NCBI GenBank assembly: GCA_020073705.1
Contig: JAIQES010000007.1
Span: forward strand, 1 to 64,000
Length of the DNA stretch: 64,000 nucleotides
DNA from: Terriglobia bacterium
Lineage (GTDB): Bacteria; Acidobacteriota; Terriglobia; Acidiferrales; UBA7541
Reading direction: 5' to 3'
Shown: positions 27,834-37,734 of the stretch, piece by piece
How the letters are laid out: each line of letters opens with the position of its first letter
How positions within the stretch are numbered: the first letter of the stretch is position 1
Program-made: the position numbers and the translations under genes
Notes under the pieces: model-generated
Told to the model about the DNA's origin: nothing
The model's input: the letters and a program-made list of their open reading frames with translations, nothing else
The model's database searches: none

Positions 27834-29177
27834 TTATGACGCGCCGGTGAGTTTGCCGAGGCCTTTGAGGCGGCCCTTGGCGGCGAGCGAGCCGTATTGC
27901 TTCATCATCTGCCGCATCTGCAGATATTGCTTCAACACCTGATTAACTTCCTGCACCGAAGTGCCGCTGCCGCGCGCGATCCGCTTCCTTCGCTTGCCGT
28001 CGATCAGGCCGTGATCGTTGCGCTCGGACGTGGTCATCGAATTGATGATGGCTTCGATGCGCTGCAAGCGCGATTCATCGACCTGCACATCCTTCGGGAT
28101 GTTTGCAAGCGGGCCTATTTTTGGCAGCATGCCAAGCACCTGCTCCATCGGCCCCATTTTGCGGATCTGCCGCAGTTGATCGCGGAAATCCTCGAGTGTG
28201 AACTCGCTGCGGCGCAGCTTGCGCTCGAGCTCGGCGGCCTGTTTGGCGTCCACGGTGTGCTCGGCGCGCTCGATCAGCGAGAGCACGTCGCCCATGCCCA
28301 GCACGCGCGAGACGATACGGTCGGGATAGAACGCGTCAAGCGCGTCGTATTTTTCACCCGTGCCAACAAATTTCACCGGCGCGCCTGTCACCTTGCCGAT
28401 CGAAAGCGCTGCGCCGCCGCGCGCGTCGCCGTCGAGCTTGGTCAGCACGACACCAGTCAGGCCCAGCCTCCTATGAAACTCGCCCGCCGAGCGGACCGCG
28501 TCTTGCCCGATCATGGCGTCGGCGACAAACAGAATCTCCGCGGGCGTAAGCTCGCGTTTTAGCGTGCTGAGCTCTTCCATCAGCGTGTCATCGATATGCA
28601 GGCGGCCGGCGGTGTCCACCAGAATCACGTCGTGCGCGGAAAGTTTCGCTTCGCGGATCGCGCCGCGCGCTATTTCGAGCGGCTTGTCGGTGCCCGCGCC
28701 GGGCCAGCACACCACGCCGATCGCTTTTGCCACCTGAATGAGTTGCTCGCGCGCCGCGGGACGATAGACGTCGGTGGAAACCACCAGCGGCCGGTGCCCG
28801 TGCGCAGCGAGCCACTTCGCCAGCTTGCCCGTGGTCGTCGTCTTGCCCGAGCCCTGCAGGCCAACGATCAGCCAGACCGATGGCGGACGCGAGGCGAACA
28901 ACGGCTTGGCGTGCTTGCCGAGCAGCAGCGCGAGTTCGTCGCGCACGATCTTGATAATCTGCTGGTCAGGCGAAAGCTGCAGCAGCACCTCGGACCCAAG
29001 CGCTTTCTCGCGAATGTGCGCCAGCAGTTCGTCAGCCACGCCCACGTTGACGTCGCCTTCGAGCAACGCCTCGCGGATTCCGGCAAGCGCGCCGTCCACG
29101 TGCTCCTGAGTGAGTTTCCCCTGCCCGCGCAGGTTCTTGAAAACTCGCTGCAGCTTGTCTGTCAGATTCTCAAACAT
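27834..29177 (-). CDS. ffh: Signal recognition particle GTPase Ffh
   Basis: The 447-residue protein binds signal sequences and SRP RNA and targets ribosomes to the membrane. The N domain helices lead into the NG GTPase: G1 VGLQGSGKTTTTGKLA, G3 VDTAGRLHID, G4 TKLDGDARGGAALS. The C-terminal methionine-rich M domain includes GMGDVLSLIE and KMGPMEQVLGMLP. It lies upstream of rpsP on the same strand, with 260 bp before the rpsP start. Confidence 0.97.
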   Translation of the reverse strand: MFENLTDKLQRVFKNLRGQGKLTQEHVDGALAGIREALLEGDVNVGVADELLAHIREKALGSEVLLQLSPDQQIIKIVRDELALLLGKHAKPLFASRPPSVWLIVGLQGSGKTTTTGKLAKWLAAHGHRPLVVSTDVYRPAAREQLIQVAKAIGVVCWPGAGTDKPLEIARGAIREAKLSAHDVILVDTAGRLHIDDTLMEELSTLKRELTPAEILFVADAMIGQDAVRSAGEFHRRLGLTGVVLTKLDGDARGGAALSIGKVTGAPVKFVGTGEKYDALDAFYPDRIVSRVLGMGDVLSLIERAEHTVDAKQAAELERKLRRSEFTLEDFRDQLRQIRKMGPMEQVLGMLPKIGPLANIPKDVQVDESRLQRIEAIINSMTTSERNDHGLIDGKRRKRIARGSGTSVQEVNQVLKQYLQMRQMMKQYGSLAAKGRLKGLGKLTGAS

Positions 29178-29307
29178 TTAGTTGGGTCCCTTGTGCGAGT
29201 AGCAAAGCTACAATCACCGCGCCATTTCATTCTAACAGACACAAACATCTAAACGTATTCGACCGTTCGTGCTCGCAATTTCGTTGACCCGTCAGCGCTT
29301 CCTCTTT

Positions 29308-31680
29308 CTACGTTCCGTCTTGACTCCACTTCCAGTTGCGAATCTCCGGCATGTCTTGGCCATACTTGTCGATATACTGCTTGTGCTCGATGAGCTTGTC
29401 CTTGAGCTGCTGCTTCAGGTAGATGCCCTTCTCGCCGGTCTGCGGCAGGCGGTCGATGGTGTCCATCACGAGGTGGAAGCGGTCCAGATCGTTCAGCACC
29501 GTCATGTCGAAGGGTGTAGTGATGGTGCCTTCTTCCTTGTAGCCGCGGACGTGGATGTTGCCGTGGTTGGTGCGGCGGTAGGTCAGCCGGTGGATCAACC
29601 ACGGGTAGGCATGGAAGGCGAAGATGACCGGCTTGTCCTTGGTGAAGAGCTCGTCGAAATCCATGTCGCTTAACCCGTGCGGGTGCTCGGTTCGCGGCTG
29701 CAGCTTCATGAGGTCCACGACATTGACCACCCGGATTTTCAGGTCGGGCAGACGCTCGCGCATAATGGAGACGGCGGCGAGCGTCTCCAGCGTGGGCACA
29801 TCGCCACAGCAGGCCATGACCACGTCGGGTGCAACGCCCTGGTCGTTGCTGGCCCACTGCCAGATGCTGATGCCCTCGGTGCAGTGCTTGACGGCTGCGT
29901 CCATAGCCAGCCACTGCGGGGCCGGGTGTTTGCCCGCGATCACGACGTTGACGTAATGGCGGCTGCGCAGACAGTGGTCCATCACCGACAGCAGGCAGTT
30001 TGCATCCGGCGGAAGGTAAACACGCACGACCTCGGCCTTCTTGTTCACGACGTGGTCGATGAAACCAGGATCCTGGTGCGTGAAGCCGTTGTGATCCTGG
30101 CGCCAGACATGCGAGGCCAGCAGGTAGTTGAACGAGGCGATCTTCCGCCGCCACGGCAGGTGCGACGTGACCTTCAGCCATTTGGCGTGCTGGTTGAACA
30201 TCGAATCGACAATGTGGATGAACGCCTCGTAGCAATTGAAGAGCCCATGCCGCCCGGTGAGCAGGTAGCCCTCGAGCCAGCCCTCGCACTGGTGCTCACT
30301 AAGCATTTCCATCACGCGCCCAGTGGGCGCGAGAAATTCGTCGTTTGGCACGGTCGCGGCGTCCCATTGGCGTTTGGTCACTTCAAAGAGGGCTTCCAGG
30401 CCGTTGGAGAGCGTCTCGTCAGGGCCAAAGACCCGGAAATTCCGCTGCTCACTGTTCAGCTTCGTGACATCGCGCAGGAAGCGCCCGAGCACATGTGTGT
30501 CGCCGATGCCGCGCACCCCCGGCGAGGGCACGTCGGCCGCGTAGTCGCGGAAATCCGGCATCCGCAAGTCGCGGAGCAGAATGCCACCGTTGGCGTGCGG
30601 ATTCGCGCCCATGCGTCGTTCGCCCTTGGGCGCAAGTTCGGCCAGTTCCGGTTTCAGGCGGCCCTGCTCATCGAAGAGTTCCTCCGGCCGGTAGCTCCTC
30701 AGCCAGCCTTCCAACAGCTTGAGGTGTTCGGGATGGGTGGCCGGGTCGGAGAGCGGCACCTGGTGCGAACGGAAGGTTCCTTCAATCTGCAGACCATCGA
30801 CCATCTTCGGCCCCGTCCAACCCTTGGGTGAATTGAGGACGATCATCGGCCAGCGCGGACGCGCGAAGTTGTCGTGGACGCGGGCATCCTGCTGGATTTT
30901 TTGGATTTGCTCCACCGCCGTGTCGAGCGTCGCGGCCATGGCCTCATGCATCAGCTCGGGCTCGTGACCCTCGACGAAGTAGGGCATCCATCCGTAGCCG
31001 CGGAGCAGTTGCTCCAATTCCTCGCGGGTGATACGCGCGAGGAGGGTCGGGTTGGCAATCTTGTAGCCGTTGAGATGCAAGATCGGCAATACCGAGCCGT
31101 CGGTGGCCGGGTCGAGAAACTTGTTGGAATGCCACGCCGTGGCTAGCGGGCCGGTTTCCGCCTCGCCATCGCCGACGACGCAGGCGACGACGAGATTGGG
31201 ATTGTCGAACACCGCCCCGAATGAATGGCTGAGCGAATAACCCAACTCGCCGCCTTCGTGGATCGAGCCCGGGCACTCCGGCGATGCGTGGCTGGGAATT
31301 CCTCCCGGAAACGAAAACTGAACAAAGAGCTTCCGAAGCCCGGCCTCATCCTGGCTGACGTTGGGATAGATCTCGCTGTAAGTGCCCTCGAGATAAGTGT
31401 TGCCCACGACGGCCGGGCCGCCGTGCCCGGGGCCGGAGACGTAAACCATGTCGAGGTCGTATTTCTTGATGACCCGGTTCAAGTGCACGTAAATGAAGTT
31501 CTGCCCGGGGGTCGTGCCCCAGTGTCCCAGCAGCATGTGCTTCACATCCGCGATCGTCAGCGGCCGCTTCAGCAGCGGATTGTCGTAGAGATAAATCTGG
31601 CCGACTGACAAATAGTTGGCGGCGCGCCAGTAGGCATCCATCTTGTGGAGTAGTTCCGGAGAAAGAGTTTTTGTCGACAT
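29308..31680 (-). CDS. xfp: Phosphoketolase (xylulose-5-P/fructose-6-P)
   Basis: The 790-residue protein has the usual length. It splits xylulose-5-phosphate (and often fructose-6-phosphate) with phosphate to acetyl phosphate plus an aldose phosphate, using thiamine diphosphate. The TPP motif begins [38 protein letters not shown] and the C-terminal [20 protein letters not shown] blocks are characteristic. AGGAG lies upstream of the ATG. It is 16 bp downstream of ackA, its natural partner, which turns acetyl phosphate into acetate and ATP. Confidence 0.96.
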   Translation of the reverse strand: MSTKTLSPELLHKMDAYWRAANYLSVGQIYLYDNPLLKRPLTIADVKHMLLGHWGTTPGQNFIYVHLNRVIKKYDLDMVYVSGPGHGGPAVVGNTYLEGTYSEIYPNVSQDEAGLRKLFVQFSFPGGIPSHASPECPGSIHEGGELGYSLSHSFGAVFDNPNLVVACVVGDGEAETGPLATAWHSNKFLDPATDGSVLPILHLNGYKIANPTLLARITREELEQLLRGYGWMPYFVEGHEPELMHEAMAATLDTAVEQIQKIQQDARVHDNFARPRWPMIVLNSPKGWTGPKMVDGLQIEGTFRSHQVPLSDPATHPEHLKLLEGWLRSYRPEELFDEQGRLKPELAELAPKGERRMGANPHANGGILLRDLRMPDFRDYAADVPSPGVRGIGDTHVLGRFLRDVTKLNSEQRNFRVFGPDETLSNGLEALFEVTKRQWDAATVPNDEFLAPTGRVMEMLSEHQCEGWLEGYLLTGRHGLFNCYEAFIHIVDSMFNQHAKWLKVTSHLPWRRKIASFNYLLASHVWRQDHNGFTHQDPGFIDHVVNKKAEVVRVYLPPDANCLLSVMDHCLRSRHYVNVVIAGKHPAPQWLAMDAAVKHCTEGISIWQWASNDQGVAPDVVMACCGDVPTLETLAAVSIMRERLPDLKIRVVNVVDLMKLQPRTEHPHGLSDMDFDELFTKDKPVIFAFHAYPWLIHRLTYRRTNHGNIHVRGYKEEGTITTPFDMTVLNDLDRFHLVMDTIDRLPQTGEKGIYLKQQLKDKLIEHKQYIDKYGQDMPEIRNWKWSQDGT

Positions 31681-31696
31681 GGTTCAATTCTCCTTT

Positions 31697-32908
31697 TCAG
31701 CAAAGGCCGAGAACGCGACAAACCGTCTTAGCGATCATGCGTTCTTCGTCGGTGCGAATGACGCGGACCGCAACCCGGCTGGCCGCCGCGGAAATCACAC
31801 CCTCATTTGCGGCGTTTCGTTCTTCTTCGAGTTCGATTCCAAGGAATCCCAGCCCATCGCAAATCCGGGCGCGGACCGTGGGCGCGTTCTCTCCGATGCC
31901 GCCAGAGAACACCAGCGTGTCCAGTCCGCCCAACGCCGCCGCGAATGCGCCGATCCATTTCTTGACTTGAAAGCAAAAGAGCGCGACCGCTTCCGCCGCC
32001 CGCACGTCGTACGCTTCACGGTCGAGCAAGTCACGCATGTCGGAACTGGTCTCCGAGACGCCGAGCAGCCCGGACTGTAAATTGACCATCTCGTTGAATT
32101 GCTTCGCGCTCATTTTTTCAGTGCGCGCCAGATACCAAACCAGTCCAGGATCGAGATCGCCTGACCGGGTGCTCATGGGCACTCCGGCCGTCGGGGTGAA
32201 ACTCATGCTTGTGTCCACGGGTTTGCCGTCACGCACCGCCGCCAGACTCGCGCCATTGCCGAGGTGGCCGAGGATGACCCGGCCAGTCGTTCCCGCCGGG
32301 TCGCCGAGGCGCGCGAGTTCTTCCATGAGAAACGCATACGACAACCCGTGAAACCCATACCGCCGCACGCCCTGCGCCTCGTACCGGCGCGGTATCGGTA
32401 ACATCTGCGCCACGCGCGGCAGGTCATGGTGAAAAGCCGTGTCGAAACATGCCACTTGGGGCAGGTCAGGAAATCGGCGATGAAACGCCTCGGTCAACAA
32501 GACCTCCTCCGGCAGATGGTCGGGATCGAATGGACTGAGCCGGTGCAGCTCCTCAACCATTTCTGCAGTAATTCGCTGCGGCTTGTAATACTTCGGTCCG
32601 CCATGCACGATGCGATGCCCAACCGCGGTCAAGGCATCAGGCCCGCTGCGTTCCTCGATCCAATCCATCAGGACGCCCACCGCCACTGTGTGATCCGGCG
32701 CCGTCACTAACCGCGAAAAGTTGTCCGCCTGGTTCAAGCCTTTCACACGCCAGGTGGCCTCCGGCAGTCCAATCCGCTCCATCCCGCCCTCCAGAATCCG
32801 TCGGAGCGAGTCACCGGCCTCGAACAGCGCGAACTTGATGCTCGACGAGCCTCCATTGATCGTCAGGATGCGTGGGTTAGCGGGTTTCATGGATGTTTTT
32901 TTCGTCAT
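31697..32908 (-). CDS. ackA: Acetate kinase
   Basis: The 403-residue enzyme interconverts acetyl phosphate and acetate with ADP/ATP. Family motifs are ILTINGGSSSIKFALF near the N-terminus, ACFDTAFHHDLP, YGFHGLSYAFL, HLGNGASLAAV, and FSGGIGENAPTVRARIC. The start overlaps the 3' part of a HAD remnant by 32 bp; a second ATG six codons in is possible. It is co-transcribed with xfp. Confidence 0.96.
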   Translation of the reverse strand: MTKKTSMKPANPRILTINGGSSSIKFALFEAGDSLRRILEGGMERIGLPEATWRVKGLNQADNFSRLVTAPDHTVAVGVLMDWIEERSGPDALTAVGHRIVHGGPKYYKPQRITAEMVEELHRLSPFDPDHLPEEVLLTEAFHRRFPDLPQVACFDTAFHHDLPRVAQMLPIPRRYEAQGVRRYGFHGLSYAFLMEELARLGDPAGTTGRVILGHLGNGASLAAVRDGKPVDTSMSFTPTAGVPMSTRSGDLDPGLVWYLARTEKMSAKQFNEMVNLQSGLLGVSETSSDMRDLLDREAYDVRAAEAVALFCFQVKKWIGAFAAALGGLDTLVFSGGIGENAPTVRARICDGLGFLGIELEEERNAANEGVISAAASRVAVRVIRTDEERMIAKTVCRVLGLC

Positions 32909-33122
32909 TCTGCAATCCGAACGAAGCCAGTTTCGCGCACGTGGACCTGTATCCCGTGTGAAGAATGCTTCGAATCCCCAAACCTTCCGCGATCTGAACG
33001 AACATCGGGGTGTCTTCGATATAGACTACCTGCCGGGCTGGCACCTGCGCGATGTCCAGCGCAAGCCGAAAGATGTCCGCGTCGGGCTTCCGGACGTGGA
33101 CGAAGCAGTAGGTTGTCTTCTG
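32877..33122 (-). pseudogene. Truncated HAD-superfamily hydrolase remnant
   Basis: An open frame of 81 codons between glgP and ackA carries only the C-terminal part of a HAD hydrolase. It has the motif III lysine (HVRKPDADIFRLALD) and the motif IV acidic pair with its following segment (VVYIEDTPMFVQIAEGLG). Motifs I and II and any start are missing, because a stop codon sits immediately upstream. The end runs into ackA. It is read as a gene that lost its 5' part by deletion. Confidence 0.7.
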
Positions 33123-33148
33123 TCATCCTTCTCACGTTCGAGGTTGAT

Positions 33149-35701
33149 TCACCGCTGCCAGAGAATGGGACCGACTTCCAGGGGCACCGCAACGCCGTCG
33201 CGGTGCGGTATCACTCGCGCCGTATAGTCCGCTGGTGGGCGAGCCGCAGACACAGCTGCGCTGTAAACGTAGCCGTCCGACGCGCTGGCCAGTTGGCGAA
33301 CGCGCGTCATCTCCTGCCGCACAGGAGCACTGCCCATCACGCCGTCGGCGTAAAGCTCTACCCGCACCGCCTGGGGGTCGAGGTCATTGAGACAGACCTG
33401 AACCTCAAATATGTGCTGCCCGCCACGAGTCGTAACCTTTACTTCGCCGAAGTGTAGCGTGGCCCATTTCTGTTCCAGTTTGTGCTGCCAATCGACCATT
33501 TGCATGCCGACTGCGCCTTTGTTCGCCGCGCGCTCACGGTAGGCGGTAGCAGCCGGGAGGTAGTGTTGCTCGGTGTATTCGCACACCGTGCGGTTGACGG
33601 AGAAGCGCGGTGTCAACCGCGCCATGCTCTCCCGCATCCGTTTGACCCAGGCCGTGGGAATACCGCTCTCGCCTCGGGTATAAAACTCCGGGATCACCTC
33701 CCGCTCAAGCAGGTCGTATAAGGCTTCCGCTTCGGCCGCGTCCCAGGCCGGATCGTCGCCATGCTCCTGACCATCCCCCAATGCCCACCCCACCTCAGGT
33801 GTGTATGCTTCCGCCCACCAGCCGTCCAACTCCGAGAGATTGATGCCTCCATTGATGAGCACTTTCATGCCGCTTGTCCCGCAAGCCTCCCAGGGCCGGC
33901 GTGGTGTGTTGATCCAGACATCCACGCCCTGCACCAGGTGCTCAGTCATATGCATGTCATAGTCACTGAGGAAGATCACATGGGGGCGTGTCTCGGGCCG
34001 CCGGATGAATTGCACCCATTCCTGGATCAGGGCCTGCCCCGCTTGGTCCGCCGGATGCGCCTTTCCGGCGATGATGAGTTGCACCGGGCGCTGGGAATTG
34101 CTCAGTAGACGAAGCAGCCGCTGCCGGTCGTGCAGCAGCAGGTTCGGTCTCTTGTAGGTCGCGAAGCGGCGCGCAAAACCCAGCGTCAAAGCATTGGGAT
34201 CAAATAGATGTTTCGCCTCGTAAATCGCCTCGGACGACGCGCCGCTGGCGGTCAGTTGTAGGGACAATCGCTCGCGAGTGTATTCAACAAGAAACTTGCT
34301 CGCGGCGGTGCGAAATTGCCAGAGGCTGGCGTCGGAGAGGCTACGAATGTTCTGCTCCAAGTTTTCCTTCGGCCTCAGCCCCAGCCAGCGGTCTTTTCCA
34401 CAGGATCCCGTCCAGAGATCGTCGGCTGCCGCCGAGTCCCAAGTCGGCATGTGGACTCCGTTGGTCACGTGTCCGACGGGCACTTCGTCCACTGGCCAGT
34501 GGGGGAAAAGAGGCTCAAAGAGGTGCCGGCTGACTTTCCCATGCAAGCGACTCACGCCATTCACCGCCCCGCTACCCCGGATTGCCAGATAGGCCATGTT
34601 AAAACTCTCCGACGAGTCGTTCGGATTCTGGCGGCCCAGTGCCAGCAAATCGTGGAGTGTCATGCCTAGTCTCTTCTCTGCATACCTTCCGAGGTATTGT
34701 TCGATGAGGGCCGGAGCGAAACGATCAAAGCCGGCGGCCACTGGCGTGTGGGTGGTGAAGAGGTTCCCCGCTCGCGTGACGGCCAGCGCGACTTCGAAGG
34801 GCTGCCCGGTTTCTTCCATGAAACTTCGGGCACGCTCCAACACAGCGAAGGCCGCATGCCCTTCATTCAAGTGACAGACTTCCGGCTTGATGCCCAGCGC
34901 ACAGAGCAACCGCCAGCCGCCGATCCCGAGAAGCATTTCTTGCACGAGGCGCAACTCCGGCCCGCCCCCATACAGCTCGCTGGTGATCCCTCGATGAGCG
35001 GGGAAGTTCGCTGCGTCATTGCTATCCAGCAGGTAGAGCTTGACTCGACCGGCCTGGACCTGCCAGGCGCGCAGCCAGACCGAGTAACCAGGTGTGGCGA
35101 TCTCCAACCGCAACCACTCGCCGTTCGGTTGGCGCAACGGCGTGATCGGCAACTGTCCGGGGTCGTTGTACGGGTAAAGAGCCTGTTGTGCTCCGCCCTT
35201 GTCAATCACCTGGCGAAAATAGCCCTGTTGGTAAAGCAGCCCCACTCCGACCACCGGCACGCCCAGGTCGCTAGCAGCTTTGAGTTGATCGCCGGCCACA
35301 TTGCCAAGTCCTCCCGAATAGATCGGGAGCGCCTCGCTCAACATGAATTCCATGCAGAAATACGCGACGCAGCTCAAGGGAGTTTGCGGATGCTTTTGCT
35401 GAAACCATGCGGGCGTCTCCGCCGCCTGACGCTTGGCTCGCAGCAGGTCATCAACGTTCTTACGGAAGGCAGGATCGGCCAGCACGCGCGCGAGCTGGTC
35501 CCGCGAGACCGTCTGCAGGACAACCCAGGGATTTTGCGTGAGTTCCCACAGGATGGGATCAAGGGTGCGCCACACTGTGTCAGTGGCATGATTCCACGAC
35601 CAGCGCATGTCCAGGGCAAGCTCTGCCAGGGAATCAAACCCCTCGATTTCCGTGGGTAGAAGATTGTAGATTGGGTGGCTGACACGGGTTCGTTTGCTCA
35701 T
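33149..35701 (-). CDS. glgP: Alpha-glucan (glycogen) phosphorylase, GT35
   Basis: The start at 35701 (GGAGCG upstream) gives 850 residues, the size of the short, unregulated bacterial/archaeal form. An N-terminal DUF3417-like domain (IYNLLPTEIEGFDSLAELALDMRWSWNH) is followed by the catalytic core with FATYKRPNLLLHD. The PLP-binding region is CGTSGMKVLINGGINLSELDG, where the Lys carries pyridoxal phosphate. It releases glucose-1-phosphate from glycogen or maltodextrins. It lies upstream of the phosphoketolase and acetate kinase genes, suggesting that stored glucan feeds that bypass. Confidence 0.92.
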   Translation of the reverse strand: MSKRTRVSHPIYNLLPTEIEGFDSLAELALDMRWSWNHATDTVWRTLDPILWELTQNPWVVLQTVSRDQLARVLADPAFRKNVDDLLRAKRQAAETPAWFQQKHPQTPLSCVAYFCMEFMLSEALPIYSGGLGNVAGDQLKAASDLGVPVVGVGLLYQQGYFRQVIDKGGAQQALYPYNDPGQLPITPLRQPNGEWLRLEIATPGYSVWLRAWQVQAGRVKLYLLDSNDAANFPAHRGITSELYGGGPELRLVQEMLLGIGGWRLLCALGIKPEVCHLNEGHAAFAVLERARSFMEETGQPFEVALAVTRAGNLFTTHTPVAAGFDRFAPALIEQYLGRYAEKRLGMTLHDLLALGRQNPNDSSESFNMAYLAIRGSGAVNGVSRLHGKVSRHLFEPLFPHWPVDEVPVGHVTNGVHMPTWDSAAADDLWTGSCGKDRWLGLRPKENLEQNIRSLSDASLWQFRTAASKFLVEYTRERLSLQLTASGASSEAIYEAKHLFDPNALTLGFARRFATYKRPNLLLHDRQRLLRLLSNSQRPVQLIIAGKAHPADQAGQALIQEWVQFIRRPETRPHVIFLSDYDMHMTEHLVQGVDVWINTPRRPWEACGTSGMKVLINGGINLSELDGWWAEAYTPEVGWALGDGQEHGDDPAWDAAEAEALYDLLEREVIPEFYTRGESGIPTAWVKRMRESMARLTPRFSVNRTVCEYTEQHYLPAATAYRERAANKGAVGMQMVDWQHKLEQKWATLHFGEVKVTTRGGQHIFEVQVCLNDLDPQAVRVELYADGVMGSAPVRQEMTRVRQLASASDGYVYSAAVSAARPPADYTARVIPHRDGVAVPLEVGPILWQR

Positions 35702-35779
35702 GGTTTTCGCTCCGGATTTGTTCTGGACCGAATCTTCGAATGCATCCGTGACCGCGACGTTACAGGAGTGGTTCACGCA

Positions 35780-35799
35780 TAGGTTGCCACACAGACTCT
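35780..35799. repeat. Solo arm of the 19.5-kb palindromic element
   Basis: TAGGTTGCCACACAGACTCT matches the outer arms at 19548-19569 (reverse) and 19659-19680. It lies upstream of the phosphorylase gene. Confidence 0.6.
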
Positions 35800-35819
35800 A
35801 GAGAGAGATTCAGAAAATG

Positions 35820-36185
35820 TCAGGCCGAACGAGCAAGCCCCTTGATCTGCCGAGCGAGCTTTTCGATTTCCTCGGCCCTGTGAATCAACGAGAGTGACAG
35901 CACATCCGTTTGTTCCGTCTTGTCGACTTCATCCTTCAATTCTTGGGCCAGCTGCAGCAAATGATCGGCATCACGCCTCAGATTTTTTTGATTTTCCTTG
36001 AGCTGCTCCTTTAACTCCTGCTTCCGCATGATAGGCGTGTCATTCTCTGATCCGGCCACGCTGGCATCGGGAATATGGGGCGTACGAGACAACGGTGAGT
36101 GTCTATATTGCCCTGCAAACACAGCCCTTACTCCGGCCAATGTCACTACGATCATCGAAAGAAACAATCTGCGTCCGGTCTGCAT
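35820..36185 (-). CDS. Exported coiled-coil protein of unknown function
   Basis: The 121-residue protein has an N-terminal signal (LFLSMIVVTLAGVRAVFAG, residues 7-25). From about residue 53 onward it is one long amphipathic, charged helix: KEQLKENQKNLRRDADHLLQ continuing to RAEEIEKLARQIKGLAR. This points to a periplasmic coiled coil, perhaps oligomeric. I recognise the helix pattern but not a named family. It is divergent from an MscS gene with 97 bp between starts. Confidence 0.65.
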   Translation of the reverse strand: MQTGRRLFLSMIVVTLAGVRAVFAGQYRHSPLSRTPHIPDASVAGSENDTPIMRKQELKEQLKENQKNLRRDADHLLQLAQELKDEVDKTEQTDVLSLSLIHRAEEIEKLARQIKGLARSA

Positions 36186-36282
36186 TGGATTCTCCTGCGG
36201 CTATCGAGCCAACCATTCACAGTGAACCGTCACCCGGCCATTTCTGCCAGGTTTCCGGGTGCTATAATCCGACACGTATATT

Positions 36283-37161
36283 ATGGCTCCAAACGTATTC
36301 AAATGGACTGATTTTGCGCTCGGCCACGGGGTGCGGCTGGCTAGCATTCTGCTGATCGCCTTGATTTTGAACCGGGTGTTGCGCACATTAACACGCCGTC
36401 TGATCCCGGCTGGTGGTACCGAGGGAATCGGCCGAATCGCGCGCATGCGCGAGCAGCATACAAAGACACTGGCGGGCCTGCTATATAGCGCCGGAACGGC
36501 CCTGATCATCATCGGGGCGATCCTCACGGCATTACCTGAATTCGGATTCAACGTCACGCCTATTGCCGCCGCCGCGGGGCTTGCGAGCCTTGCCGTCGGT
36601 TTCGGCGCGCAGCACCTTGTTCGCGATCTGATTAACGGCTTTTTCACGATCGTCGAAGATCAGTATGTGGTTGGAGAAACAGTGCGGATCGGCGCCGTCG
36701 TCGGGCGTGTCGAACATCTTACGCTGCGCCGCACAGTGATACGCGATATCCAGGGGGCTGTGGTTACCATCCCCAATGGCGAGATCTCCCAGGTTGCCAA
36801 TCTCAGCCGGGACTGGGGCCAGCTCTTCGTGGATATCACCATCCCTTCGGACGGCTCGACCGATGCGGCGCTGGCGACGCTCGAACGCGTATCCGAAGAA
36901 CTTCGGAACGATACCTCATGGTCGCCGGTGCTGGTTGACGGGCCGCGCGTACTCGGGGTCGAATCGTTCGGGCCGAGCGGTGTCACGCTGCGCATGCAGC
37001 TCCGTACGGTCCCCGGCAGGCAGGATGATGCCGCGCGGGAGCTCCGCCGGCGGATTCAAAACCGTTTCGAACAGGAGCATATCCGCTTGGGCGGAGTGCA
37101 ACTCGTGGAATTGGTCGGCGGCGAAGCTCCGCACGGTTTGGGCACGAAATCGAATTCTTGA
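36283..37161 (+). CDS. MscS-family mechanosensitive channel
   Basis: The 292-residue protein has three hydrophobic segments in residues 15-115. The third is the pore helix region AAAAGLASLAVGFGAQHLVRD, the Gly/Ala-rich signature of MscS. A beta domain with the conserved IPNGEISQVANLSRDW and a mixed alpha/beta cytoplasmic end follow. It probably releases solutes under osmotic downshock. A DUF4760-like gene follows 25 bp downstream. Confidence 0.9.
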   Translation: MAPNVFKWTDFALGHGVRLASILLIALILNRVLRTLTRRLIPAGGTEGIGRIARMREQHTKTLAGLLYSAGTALIIIGAILTALPEFGFNVTPIAAAAGLASLAVGFGAQHLVRDLINGFFTIVEDQYVVGETVRIGAVVGRVEHLTLRRTVIRDIQGAVVTIPNGEISQVANLSRDWGQLFVDITIPSDGSTDAALATLERVSEELRNDTSWSPVLVDGPRVLGVESFGPSGVTLRMQLRTVPGRQDDAARELRRRIQNRFEQEHIRLGGVQLVELVGGEAPHGLGTKSNS

Positions 37162-37186
37162 ATCTAGTTCGAGAGGAGACAAACAA

Positions 37187-37648
37187 ATGGGACAAGTCAC
37201 GCACGAGCAGGCAAATCTTCTATTGCGGCTGTATGAATTGCGGCGCGAGTCGCGTCTTCGGGAGGCCCGCGCCTGGTTCTACAGCCATTTCGAGGCCGGT
37301 ACGCCGGAAGAACTGCTGACGAAATATCCGATGGGCAGCGCGGAAAACGCCAGCCTCCGCATGGTCATAACGTATTGGGACATGGCGGCCGGGCTGGCGA
37401 ACCGAGGGCTAATTGATGACGTGATGTTCTTTGAAAACTCAGCGGAGGGCTGGATTGTCTGGGAAAAAATGAAGGCGATCGTGCCCGCCCAGCGCACAAT
37501 AATGAAGAATCCGGCCTACTTAGCGCATCTGGAGAATTTTGCAAAGCGCTATGAGGCATGGCGGGAGCGAACCGCGCCGGGGTCGCTCGAGGCATTTCGT
37601 CAGGCTCGAGCAAACGCGCGGCGCGCGGCCGCGAAATCAGCAAGCTGA
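37187..37648 (+). CDS. DUF4760-like small helical protein
   Basis: The ATG at 37187 has GAGAGGAG eight bases upstream and gives 153 residues; a longer frame overlapping mscS is not used. The all-helical protein has a RLREARAWFYSHFE segment, YWDMAAGLANRGLIDDVMFF and a basic C-terminal end. This resembles proteins of the DUF4760 type, whose role is unknown. It is co-transcribed with the mechanosensitive channel. Confidence 0.65.
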   Translation: MGQVTHEQANLLLRLYELRRESRLREARAWFYSHFEAGTPEELLTKYPMGSAENASLRMVITYWDMAAGLANRGLIDDVMFFENSAEGWIVWEKMKAIVPAQRTIMKNPAYLAHLENFAKRYEAWRERTAPGSLEAFRQARANARRAAAKSAS

Positions 37649-37734
37649 TTCATCCATACTGAAATACTCGGCGCGCTGTGACCGAAAGGGCGTTCGGCCG
37701 GAACTTCGCAGTCGACGCGAAAAAGGAGGACATT

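Noticed and set aside
29249-30831. Long frames overlapping the phosphoketolase gene on both strands
   Set aside because: Shadow frames of a strongly biased gene; phosphoketolase has all its motifs.
34697-35659. A 320-codon plus-strand frame opposite glgP
   Set aside because: Antisense shadow of the phosphorylase, without domain or ribosome site.
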